Under the pieces are notes generated by a model, which had not been told where the DNA came from, did not search any database, and worked only from the letters and a program-made list of their open reading frames with translations. This document shows, in pieces, positions 31,959 through 38,837 of a DNA stretch of 38,837 nt. The first letter of the stretch is position 1; each line of letters begins with the position of its first letter. Source of the stretch: Chitinophagales bacterium (lineage in GTDB: Bacteria > Bacteroidota > Bacteroidia > Chitinophagales > Chitinophagaceae); assembly GCA_015654595.1 (NCBI GenBank), contig JAATGQ010000239.1, forward strand, positions 1 through 38,837, given 5' to 3'. The position numbers were made by a program, and so were the translations under genes.

Positions 31959-33059
31959 TCACCCTTTCTCAATCAAATAATGCACGATATAATAAAACAA
32001 AATCAGCCCGCTCAGATAAATAACAGCAAACCAAAGCAAGCCCAGTTTTCGGTTATAATTGTACCGCAGGTTATCCAGCTTGATAAAAGGATTGATAAAA
32101 ATATTCGCCGTATAAACCAGCGAATAATAAAAATGCTCAAATACCCCCTCTAAACCTGTCGACTTTACATCAGGAGTAAAATTAGGAATGACGTAAACAT
32201 CCCTTGCCATCATCCTATAAAACGCCATGTTTATAAGCGAGATTACCAGTAGCACAGACAATGTAAACAAGATCATATTACTTAACCCAGTTCCGTAATC
32301 CTCCCACTGATCGACAACCCAGCTAATACTACGTCCCCATAGAGAATAACCCCGCTGGCAATGTCGGTTCTCCCTGATCAAAAGACTCAAATTCAATCTT
32401 TGATTGATATGGTTCTCCCCCATGGCAGCCCTGATTAAATTAGGATATATCAATTTCCCTTCGTTCTGATTAAAAATCAAATTGAAGCTGGTATAATCAA
32501 GAAATACTACTCCAATTGCAGATACAAAATCTAAAAACAGAGTAACCTTCGTCATATCAATATTAGTCGAACTGGCCCAGAAAAAACGATCAACAAATAG
32601 TCGGGAACTATCCCAGCAGGTGATTACATTCAGTCGTATAGTGTCACGTGGATGAACAAAAATTTTAGACCATTTGCAAATGGTTATTTCCGATAACTCC
32701 AGCCTCTTCCCTACATTATTGTATCCGCAAAATAGTCGATTCAATCTGAGACGAGTCAGTAATATTGACCCGGTTATATTACAATATGAAATATCTAAAT
32801 CAATTTTATTAGGGAAAGACCCAATCTTCAAACTTTGGAATGCACATCTGGTCAATACAAGTCTTTTACAATTGACAGGTATAGCAATTGAATCAAACGT
32901 AAACTTACAGCTATCAAACTCCAACGTATCTGCCTTGTACGTCAACAAGTCCTTTGGATCACTAAAAACCCGATCCTTTACCAAAACCTTCCCATTATTC
33001 CCCAACCCTACTCCCCACATAAAAACCAACCCCAGTACCAGTAAAAATCCCCTTTTCAT
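31959..33059 (-). CDS. Signal-peptide protein with repeat domain and channel-like membrane domain
   Basis: 366 residues from the ATG at 33059, which gives a signal peptide (MKRGFLLVLGLVFMWGVGLG); a longer frame starts at 33110. Residues about 35-215 form irregular short repeats (DTLEFDSCKFTFDSI, LVLTRCAFQSLKIGSFP, IDLDISYCNITGSI) as in pentapeptide or beta-helix proteins. The second half follows the plan of pentapeptide proteins carrying an ion-channel module: SLLIRENRH, RSISWVVDQWEDYGTGLSN, a helix, then HFYYSLVYTANIFINP and a last helix. The usual T-x-G-Y-G-D filter is absent; the spot reads ANIFINPFIKLD. Function unknown. It lies between the tra operon and DUF4262 on the same strand. Confidence 0.65.
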   Translation of the reverse strand: MKRGFLLVLGLVFMWGVGLGNNGKVLVKDRVFSDPKDLLTYKADTLEFDSCKFTFDSIAIPVNCKRLVLTRCAFQSLKIGSFPNKIDLDISYCNITGSILLTRLRLNRLFCGYNNVGKRLELSEITICKWSKIFVHPRDTIRLNVITCWDSSRLFVDRFFWASSTNIDMTKVTLFLDFVSAIGVVFLDYTSFNLIFNQNEGKLIYPNLIRAAMGENHINQRLNLSLLIRENRHCQRGYSLWGRSISWVVDQWEDYGTGLSNMILFTLSVLLVISLINMAFYRMMARDVYVIPNFTPDVKSTGLEGVFEHFYYSLVYTANIFINPFIKLDNLRYNYNRKLGLLWFAVIYLSGLILFYYIVHYLIEKG

Positions 33060-33176
33060 AAAAATAGTTTCCCCTACTACGGCAAACCCCGAAAAATACC
33101 CAATGCACACTGCCGCCGGCGATCAACCCCACCATCCTTCCCGGCCACCGTCCGCCGTTGCCGACTCCGGCAGCCA

Positions 33177-33223
33177 GGATCAAAGCGCCCACCACACAAC
33201 CCCATCCCTACACGCTTTGATCC
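33177..33223. terminator. Strong hairpin at the end of the tra operon
   Basis: GGATCAAAGCG (33177-33187) and CGCTTTGATCC (33213-33223) form a perfect 11-base stem around a 25-base loop. It overlaps the last codons of the winged-helix gene. No T-run follows on either strand, so it may stabilise or process the tra mRNA 3' end rather than act as a simple intrinsic terminator. Confidence 0.55.
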
Positions 33224-33501
33224 CGCCCTCCGGAGTGCAGGATTACCTTACTCGGTATCCGCCTATCAAAAGATGGCAAATAAGTCAGGTACCCATAAGC
33301 ATGCAGCTGCCGCATCGACCGGTGATAAGGCCCATCGCCCCTGATCTTTGCCAGCGGCTTTAATACCCTGGCACTTACCGCAACCGCATTCCCACCCTGC
33401 CTGCAGGAGAGATACAGCAAAGCCGTAAACAAGCTGACATGCAGCGGCCCAATCCGAGGATCTTCAACAACCCGGTCCATAAACGTCTCCAGCAACTCCA
33501 T
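33208..33501 (-). CDS. Small winged-helix-type DNA-binding protein (copy 2)
   Basis: 97 residues, 2 bases after traN, so it is the last gene of the tra operon. It aligns with the protein at 23550-23843 over nearly its whole length: DPRIGPLHVSLFTALLYL against DDRLRPQHVCLYLAILWM, PYHRSMRQLHAYGYLTYLP against TYHHCIRDLERFGYIRYMP, and SKVIL against SKVVL. The pattern suggests a winged-helix fold. Its place at the end of the transfer genes suggests feedback control, but this is inference. Confidence 0.7.
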   Translation of the reverse strand: MELLETFMDRVVEDPRIGPLHVSLFTALLYLSCRQGGNAVAVSARVLKPLAKIRGDGPYHRSMRQLHAYGYLTYLPSFDRRIPSKVILHSGGRDQSV

Positions 33502-33503
33502 GA

Positions 33504-34313
33504 CTATCGCAACCTTTTACCCCTCAACAAAACCTTGCCCCTTACCTTTAACAGAAGCGTTCGACCATCCTGCCCCGTCATTTCAACGACCAGCCTCTTA
33601 TCAGCCGGCACCACAAAAGGCTCAAACCCCAACGCAAAGACCTCTCGTCCTGCAACGATCGTCGGCAGATGGCTAAAGACCGGCGACACCTCCACTTCCT
33701 GCTCTGCCCTTCGCTTCACCCTTTTGCGATCCCGTAAAAAACAGCGCAGGAATACCGGCCTGTAACCTATACCCGATCCATTCGTACACCGGAAGGCCAG
33801 CCATTGCAAACTATCCTGCAGGTATACTCCCTGCAGAGAAAGCCGAACCCGACCCGATCTTGCCGACACCCGTAAAAACCCCTCACGCAAAGCCAGCGCA
33901 GCAGCATCCCGCGCTAGCCTGTCTTCCCCTGCAGGTAAACCGCTCAAAAAGACCGGAGCCGCATCCCCCAATGGCAACACCCGATACGTCAATACAGCAG
34001 GCGCCTCTTCAAACCTCACCACAAACTCATAAACCCTTCCATCCGTCCCGTATACCGTCATATTCGTCTCCGCCAATCCCTGTCTCAATGCCTTTAACTC
34101 AAAAACATTCTCGACCCCTCTGACCTTTTGCACCAGGATATCCGGGCTAACCTTGACTCCCGTGCGTACAGGCCCAGGAAACACAAGATTCGTCATCTTA
34201 TTTATCGTCACCGGTATCACCAATGCCCCAACTCCTTCCAGACGATAGACCGGCTTTTGAGCCACACTTCCCGTCGCCACCGCCATCAATAGCCAACACA
34301 ACCATCCTTTCAT
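33504..34313 (-). CDS. traN: Conjugative transposon protein TraN (DUF4138)
   Basis: 269 residues with a signal peptide (MKGWLCWLLMAVATGSVA). The TraN features of Bacteroidota elements are present: VIPVTINKMTNLVFPGPVRTG near residue 33, where the outer-membrane-complex protein begins its beta domain, then LKALRQGLAETNMTVYGTDG. The protein is thought to be the VirB9-like part of the mating-pore outer-membrane complex. It follows traM by 3 bases in the operon and is followed by the winged-helix gene. The later part (residues about 115-269) is a beta-rich domain typical of the family. Confidence 0.88.
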   Translation of the reverse strand: MKGWLCWLLMAVATGSVAQKPVYRLEGVGALVIPVTINKMTNLVFPGPVRTGVKVSPDILVQKVRGVENVFELKALRQGLAETNMTVYGTDGRVYEFVVRFEEAPAVLTYRVLPLGDAAPVFLSGLPAGEDRLARDAAALALREGFLRVSARSGRVRLSLQGVYLQDSLQWLAFRCTNGSGIGYRPVFLRCFLRDRKRVKRRAEQEVEVSPVFSHLPTIVAGREVFALGFEPFVVPADKRLVVEMTGQDGRTLLLKVRGKVLLRGKRLR

Positions 34314-34316
34314 AAC

Positions 34317-35501
34317 TCACCTTATTACATTCCTCAACAAAACCCGATATCCAGCCTCTATGGCAACCCTTATCTGCCTTACCTTACGGCTGGTCAGCAC
34401 CCGGGCAAACTGTAAACCCGCTCCCGCCGCCTGAGCGCCCAACGATGGGTCCAGGGATGTCATCCCCAGCTGACCGATCGACTCATCAGCCGCCGATTTA
34501 GCCACATCCCGCGTTAATGCCCCCGGCGCCCGTATACCCGCTAATCCATCCAGGTCATAAACCTCCAGCGCCACCGGTACGATAGCCCTATTTACCCGGA
34601 TAGACGAGATCATAACCTTCAGCCGTTCTCCCGACAAAGACGCCACTCCATAAACCATCGAACCAACAGGTACCACAACGCCGCCAACAATCACCTCCTT
34701 GTCTAACCGAAACCCAATCGTCATTCCCGACTCGATCACCTGGTCGACACCGATCACCGCCGGTATCGTCTCCTCCGATGCCGTATCTATCGCGACAGCC
34801 TCACCGATCTCGACAAAACCAGCACTCTCCAAAACACCCTTTCCGCCAAGCGATACCGTCGTGGAAGCAGCCACAACAGGCCGCACCGTAGAAGCCGCAG
34901 CTACAAGACTATCCTTTACAATCCCATCCCGATGCTGCAGCCGCATCAGCTTATCGAGCATACCGTCCAGTTGAGCCATTTCCGGATCAGGTTTCGTCAA
35001 CGCCTCTCCTCTGAAACGAGCGCTACCCGGCCTTTCTTCCGACAACTCAGTATGTCCGGCATACAGCCTTCCTCCGGCAGCCATCGGCTCTTTGCTATTC
35101 AGGCTTCGCTTCATCTCCCCTAATCGCTCAAGCACCCTGGCGGCCTGCTGATCAACACCGTTCTCCTTACGATCTAACCCAAACCCCGTTTGCCTTGTAC
35201 TGTCTACCCCCATTCCCCTCGCATAAGGATCCCGCTTCCTATTCTCCATACGCTTCAAAGAATCCCTATCCGCCTTCGCATAAAAAGCCATCTTATCCAT
35301 CCTCTTTGCCGTATCAAGACGAGGTAAAGGCAAAGCCATATTCAATCCCCGCTCCACACCTTCAGAGGCCCTTTGGTCCGGCGCCTTTCCACCACCCAAT
35401 CCATAAAACAACAAAACCACCATTGGCACCACCATTAGCGGCAACCACAAAAGCATCCTGCGTTTGCGCCCAACCCGCTGCATATAACCTTTCTCTTCCA
35501 T
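34317..35501 (-). CDS. traM: Conjugative transposon protein TraM
   Basis: 394 residues. One membrane helix near the N-terminus (about 17-35, MLLWLPLMVVPMVVLLFYGLGGG), a long charged and low-complexity periplasmic spacer (about 40-220), and a C-terminal domain with IPAVIGVDQVIESGMTIGFRLDKEVIVGGVVVPVGSMVYGVASL. That last region is the family's conserved part and resembles VirB10-type proteins, which bridge inner and outer membranes of the mating pore. Order and spacing in the operon (traL upstream, traN downstream) agree with the name. Confidence 0.88.
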   Translation of the reverse strand: MEEKGYMQRVGRKRRMLLWLPLMVVPMVVLLFYGLGGGKAPDQRASEGVERGLNMALPLPRLDTAKRMDKMAFYAKADRDSLKRMENRKRDPYARGMGVDSTRQTGFGLDRKENGVDQQAARVLERLGEMKRSLNSKEPMAAGGRLYAGHTELSEERPGSARFRGEALTKPDPEMAQLDGMLDKLMRLQHRDGIVKDSLVAAASTVRPVVAASTTVSLGGKGVLESAGFVEIGEAVAIDTASEETIPAVIGVDQVIESGMTIGFRLDKEVIVGGVVVPVGSMVYGVASLSGERLKVMISSIRVNRAIVPVALEVYDLDGLAGIRAPGALTRDVAKSAADESIGQLGMTSLDPSLGAQAAGAGLQFARVLTSRKVRQIRVAIEAGYRVLLRNVIR

Positions 35502-35507
35502 AAAAAA

Positions 35508-35861
35508 CTATCTCCCCATCAATAACATCCATCGCCGATAACCGATATTACAGACCATAAGACTATCGTGCAACCGCTTCAACTCCCGATTCCCGTTTAT
35601 ACAATCCATATAAGCCCTAAAGGCACGTTGCGTCTCCGCCCGCTGATCCAGCATCCGCAAACGATCCTCATAAAGACGGATCTGCTCTATTGCCGGTACA
35701 GTAACATTCCCACGCGGAGTCCTATCTGCGAGTACCCAGCCATAAACAACAACCATCACGACCAGCGCCCCTCCACAGAGGAGTAGCAATATCCTATGAC
35801 TCACCGTATATACTCCCCGTCCCTTTGCCAAGCCAGCTCCCCACCTTTCCTTCTTCCACAT
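35508..35861 (-). CDS. Small membrane protein in the traL position
   Basis: 117 residues from the ATG at 35861 (a longer frame begins at 35912). One membrane helix (about 24-46) follows a positively charged N-terminus (MWKKERWGAGLAKGRG). The rest is helical (IEQIRLYEDRLRMLDQRAETQRAFRAYMD). The position between traK and traM is that of TraL in CTnDOT-like operons, and size and topology agree, but I do not recognise strong TraL residues. It is 6 bases upstream of traM. Confidence 0.6.
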   Translation of the reverse strand: MWKKERWGAGLAKGRGVYTVSHRILLLLCGGALVVMVVVYGWVLADRTPRGNVTVPAIEQIRLYEDRLRMLDQRAETQRAFRAYMDCINGNRELKRLHDSLMVCNIGYRRWMLLMGR

Positions 35862-35982
35862 ACTATCAAAGATTAAATTGTAAATACCAGCCACATCGCT
35901 TCGTAGCAGCACCGTTGCGTCGCAATCACTTTATCTGCAGTACAACCCTCAGCTCCCAGCAATGTGACAGGAAAATAAAAAA

Positions 35983-36600
35983 CTACCGTCCTTCCACCTT
36001 CAGGTCCTTATTATCCAACACCGACCAGCGCTCAATCAAGAGCCCATGCGGGTTTCCTTCCGAACGGCTGACCATCCTGATCCACCCTTCCGTCACCAGA
36101 CTCCTTGTTACCACACTCGTCGACCGAGTGATCCTTTCTTCCCCATAAAGCCTGAATGAAAAAGGTTCCGTCTTCATCTCCAGCACCACACTGTCCACCC
36201 TGATCCGTTGGCTGATGTTCGAGCTAACAACCTCCGCCAGATAGCCAGATTCCTTAAGATTGCTATACACCTTCCTGGCCGATCCATCCGCCAGCTCAAG
36301 CGCCTTTTTAAATCCCTCTTCCAACTGCCGTTCGTCACTATCCAGGTTAAAGAAGAGCTCATGAAACCTTACCACCTGCGCGCGCGCCTCCACCCCCAGG
36401 TTCGAACGTCGGTCGCTGGCAAAAGCGTCCAGCGCCTGGTCAGCCGACAGAATATAGACCTTCGCTTCCGCCCGGTTGATCACACGCAAAGCCGAGAACC
36501 AGCAAAGCATCGAGAAAAAGAAACTCAACACCATGACAATCATACAAATCCCCCGGATATATCGGAATGACGATTCAATCCCCTTAACCTTAGCCCACAT
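35983..36600 (-). CDS. traK: Conjugative transposon protein TraK
   Basis: 205 residues from the ATG at 36600 (frame opens at 36624). One N-terminal membrane helix (about 18-40) follows the TraK-like start VKGIESSFRYIRGICM. Then comes a soluble VirB8-like part: AKVYILSADQALDAFASDRRSNLGVEARAQVVRFHELFFNLDSDERQ, with RITRSTSVVTRSLVTEGWIR and NPHGLLIERWSVLDNKDL near the end, all close to the family pattern. TraK is a VirB8-type inner-membrane assembly factor of the mating pore. It lies 24 bases downstream of traJ. Confidence 0.88.
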   Translation of the reverse strand: MWAKVKGIESSFRYIRGICMIVMVLSFFFSMLCWFSALRVINRAEAKVYILSADQALDAFASDRRSNLGVEARAQVVRFHELFFNLDSDERQLEEGFKKALELADGSARKVYSNLKESGYLAEVVSSNISQRIRVDSVVLEMKTEPFSFRLYGEERITRSTSVVTRSLVTEGWIRMVSRSEGNPHGLLIERWSVLDNKDLKVEGR

Positions 36601-36624
36601 AACACTTTCATTAAAAATCAACAA

Positions 36625-37677
36625 TCATTTCAACCCCTGCCTTACTGCCGTTTGTGCCATAGAAGAAAACTTTGACAAATGCATACTATGACCAGGAAAA
36701 ACAGATACAATAAAATTCGTGATAGAAGGCACCGTAAAATAGCCGACGATGCCCATGAGCAAAAAAACAGTATAAGCCATATCCGTTGGCCCGAAGAAAG
36801 TCTTACCCGCAGTCTGTAGCTGAGAAATATCGACCTTTATCATCTCCACCTGTATCTGCGAGATCAAAGACCCGAATATATTACAGACCGGCAGCCATAA
36901 GAAGACATGTACATACTTTCCCAGCCAGGCGCTTAACACCTGCGTAAACCCAGGAAAGACCGACAATCCCAACACCAGCGGCCCCAGCATGGCCAGCACC
37001 ACCAGGTAGAAAACCCTAACCGTATTGATACAAAAGCCTGCCGCCTCATACAGGATCTCCAGCGCCTGCGACAACATCAGCTTAAAAGAATTCCGCATAC
37101 CATACGAAGCCTTTGCCATCTCAAACTTCATCCGGTTCGAAAGCCCGCTGGCAAACCCGCTATCCGCCTCTCCTGAATACTGTTCCCATTTCTGCAGGCT
37201 ACCACCACCATCAGCCCCAACATACATCTGCCATTCCTGACCCTGCTGGATCACTGCTTCCTTCTGTTTTAACAGAACAGCAATAGCCTGATTACTATCA
37301 TCCATCAACTCACTCGTCTCATCAACAGTCGGCTGTAAGACCCCATTGACCAGCCCAAGCAGATTGGGATAAAAAAGTAACGCCAAACCGATCCCAAACG
37401 GCCTCAGCAATCCATACACATCCACCGGCTCCGCCCTTGCCAGGCTTCCCCATAACCGATGGCCTATAAAGAGCAAGGCCCCCAACCCTGCCAATGCCCT
37501 ACCAATACCTATCAAAGCCCCGCTCTTGCCCAGCATCGTTTGAAAAGCCTGGTTCAGCGTCCCCTGCAATCCCGCCAACATCCCCGAAACACTCCCGCTA
37601 TTTGTCTGTGCCCATCCCGCCAGTGGCGCCAGCACTACCAATTCCGCCATTACAGCCATTCCAACCCACTTCTTCAT
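36625..37677 (-). CDS. traJ: Conjugative transposon protein TraJ
   Basis: 350 residues from the ATG at 37677, giving a signal-like N-terminus (MKKWVGMAVMAELVVLAPLAGWAQ); an ATG at 37686 and the frame start at 37728 are alternatives. Multiple helices follow, VirB6-like in topology. The GIGRALAGLGALLFIGHRLWGSLARAEPVDVYGLLRPF segment and YVHVFLWLPVCNIFGSLISQIQ are typical of TraJ of Bacteroidota conjugative elements. TraJ is an inner-membrane channel component. The traI-position gene lies 146 bases upstream, a larger gap than elsewhere in the operon. Confidence 0.87.
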   Translation of the reverse strand: MKKWVGMAVMAELVVLAPLAGWAQTNSGSVSGMLAGLQGTLNQAFQTMLGKSGALIGIGRALAGLGALLFIGHRLWGSLARAEPVDVYGLLRPFGIGLALLFYPNLLGLVNGVLQPTVDETSELMDDSNQAIAVLLKQKEAVIQQGQEWQMYVGADGGGSLQKWEQYSGEADSGFASGLSNRMKFEMAKASYGMRNSFKLMLSQALEILYEAAGFCINTVRVFYLVVLAMLGPLVLGLSVFPGFTQVLSAWLGKYVHVFLWLPVCNIFGSLISQIQVEMIKVDISQLQTAGKTFFGPTDMAYTVFLLMGIVGYFTVPSITNFIVSVFPGHSMHLSKFSSMAQTAVRQGLK

Positions 37678-37823
37678 AACCCACATTTGATACACACACA
37701 ATCCCTTTTCCACTAACACTATCAGCATCCTTTCTCAGCCGATCATTCAGGCTTCCCAGCCAACTACATACATACAATACCAACTACGCTCTTAACGCCG
37801 CGGCCCTCCGAATCTATCAACTC

Positions 37824-38480
37824 CTACTTAGTTACCCCAAACAACAACGGCATCACTGCTCCATCATTTACTTCCACACCCTTCTGACCAGCCAGAATAA
37901 GCCCGCCGTTCTCCAGATCCCGCATCATCACCAAACGTTGATCCATATCCCTGTCGATCCAGTCAACCGCCGCCATCCGCTCCGCATCGCTCATCCGTAG
38001 CTTCCCGTCGCTTAAGACCAGATTCAACTCATCCAGGTTGCGTTCACTACCGGCCAGCAGACTGGCATAAAGACCACTGATATAAGCCAGTTGTGACGCG
38101 TTGAAGTTCCCTCCAGATGAATACATCCGTTCCCCTGCCCGATAAGCCTTTACCAACAAGGCTTCCTTTTGCAGCACATTCCTTACTCCGACATATTCCC
38201 TCACAGCAGGCGACACCAGCAACAGTGCATTCAAAAAGTCCTGGTGCAAATTAAAATTACCCTTCGCCATTGACCGGATATGCTCGTAGCCATTCTTCAA
38301 CACGTCGTAATCCCTATACATGTCCTTTAGCAGAGTTTTCAATTGTGCCAACTTTTGATAATCCAGTTTCAACTGTTCAATATCATCCGCCAGCGACTGC
38401 CCCCGTCCATAAACAGTAAAAGCCAACAGCAATAACAGCAACCCTGCACACCGTTTAATCCAGTCCCACATAACAATCAT
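37824..38480 (-). CDS. Conjugal transfer protein in the traI position
   Basis: 218 residues, start ATG 38480 overlapping the previous stop by 4 bases (an ATG three codons on is the alternative). A signal-like segment (IKRCAGLLLLLLAFTVYGRG) precedes a helical domain with DDIEQLKLDYQKLAQLKTLLKDMYRDYDVLKNGYEHIRSMAKG and a conserved end LAGQKGVEVNDGAVMPLLFG. Proteins of this type precede traJ in Bacteroidota transfer operons and resemble VirB5-like or TraI proteins; the precise name is uncertain. Function: mating-pore assembly (inferred from position). Confidence 0.7.
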   Translation of the reverse strand: MIVMWDWIKRCAGLLLLLLAFTVYGRGQSLADDIEQLKLDYQKLAQLKTLLKDMYRDYDVLKNGYEHIRSMAKGNFNLHQDFLNALLLVSPAVREYVGVRNVLQKEALLVKAYRAGERMYSSGGNFNASQLAYISGLYASLLAGSERNLDELNLVLSDGKLRMSDAERMAAVDWIDRDMDQRLVMMRDLENGGLILAGQKGVEVNDGAVMPLLFGVTK

Positions 38481-38837
38481 TTAAAAGACATACCATTCTT
38501 CCATTCTGCCGCCCTTGAAGCAATCAGCCCATCCAACACAGCCACAAAACCAATCGCTGCCCCCAACACATTGCCCATATCCCCGTCCAGTATCCGGATT
38601 CGTTCCAGGCGTTGCCCATCCGAGAAAGACAACATCTCCGGCGTCACCAGGCCGTTCAACACTGTGAGGTCCTGCCTAACCCGGGCTTCGATTCCGCTAA
38701 CCACCGTATCAATCAGCCCCCAATCCCCAACCGTCAAAAAGCTGGGTATATTAGTACTACTCAGCACATCCCCTGTCCCTCCAGACCCTGTCAATCCACC
38801 ACTTATCCATCGTCCAATCGCCGCCTCCAGTATCCGC
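38477..38837 (-). CDS. Transfer-operon protein, C-terminal part (5' end outside window)
   Basis: The frame is open to the right edge, so about 119 C-terminal residues are seen. They contain a glycine-rich stretch (GGLTGSGGTGD), LTVGDWGLIDTVVSGIEARV and RLERIRILDGDMGNVLGAAIGFVAVLDGLIASRAAEW, ending SFK. I do not recognise the family. It overlaps the traI-position gene by 4 bases, so it is translationally coupled and belongs to the transfer operon. Confidence 0.6.
   Translation of the reverse strand, partial: RILEAAIGRWISGGLTGSGGTGDVLSSTNIPSFLTVGDWGLIDTVVSGIEARVRQDLTVLNGLVTPEMLSFSDGQRLERIRILDGDMGNVLGAAIGFVAVLDGLIASRAAEWKNGMSFK

Larger units (their letters stand above)
22005..38837. mobile_element. 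Integrative conjugative element (CTnDOT-like transfer type), left part
   Basis: Left border taken as the end of tRNA-Ser. The content fits an ICE: tyrosine recombinase, excisionase-like HTH, cargo with different base composition (AT-rich 24.1-29.9 kb), and a tra operon in the CTnDOT gene order I-J-K-L-M-N. The relaxase, coupling protein, upstream tra genes and right att site are not in the window. Confidence 0.85.

Overview
The window looks like Bacteroidota chromosome, most likely Chitinophagales/Chitinophagaceae (inference). Many genes are preceded by the Bacteroidota -7 box TAnnTTTG, there are few Shine-Dalgarno-like leaders, and the right arm carries a CTnDOT-type tra operon. The species cannot be told from the sequence. 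About 22 kb of ordinary chromosome is followed by the left part of an integrative conjugative element that runs off the right edge.

Chromosomal part (1-22004). The 3' end of an MltG lytic transglycosylase is followed by a YihY/BrkB membrane protein. A minus-strand trmH-like/thioredoxin pair comes next, then clpS-aat, two linked parts of the N-degron route, and a DEDDh exonuclease/GIY-YIG nuclease fusion. A sparse stretch of about 0.8 kb holds two probable tiny single-helix membrane proteins and a terminator, followed by valS. After that come a large surface protein (HExxH peptidase-like domain, propeller, barrel), a GT-C-like membrane protein, a PrsW-type protease coupled to a GNAT acetyltransferase, a queuosine-precursor transporter coupled to a small membrane protein, a YfhO protein coupled to a GT2 glycosyltransferase, a PUR-alpha-like DUF3276 protein, an ABC exporter half with an unusual low-complexity loop, and a tRNA-Ser(UGA).

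Element (about 22005 to beyond 38837). A tyrosine recombinase lies just downstream of tRNA-Ser, behind short direct and inverted repeats that look like integrase arm sites. Two small DNA-binding proteins follow on the minus strand: a winged-helix type and an excisionase-like HTH. An AT-rich cargo block (24.1-29.9 kb) carries a 1372-residue protein with an N-terminal Mrr-like PD-(D/E)xK nuclease, a NACHT-type STAND ATPase and a long helical C-terminus, the architecture of a bacterial NLR-like phage sensor. Convergent to it is a small membrane-protein operon whose first gene seems split by a frameshift at an A6 run. A GC-rich, strongly C-skewed block of about 1 kb with several perfect dyads but no convincing gene follows. 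Next come a DUF4262 gene interrupted at a nine-base homopolymer, a small downstream module in the same frame, and a membrane protein resembling pentapeptide/ion-channel proteins without a recognisable selectivity filter.

The right end is the distal part of a conjugation operon on the minus strand in the order (unknown)-traI-traJ-traK-traL-traM-traN. It ends in a second copy of the winged-helix family seen beside the integrase and a strong hairpin. The remaining transfer genes, the relaxase and the other att site must lie to the right.

The best candidate for a little-described system is the cargo block: the Mrr-NACHT protein with its convergent membrane operon, and secondarily the DUF4262 and channel-like genes. 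The two related winged-helix genes, one at each functional end of the element, are a candidate regulatory pair.
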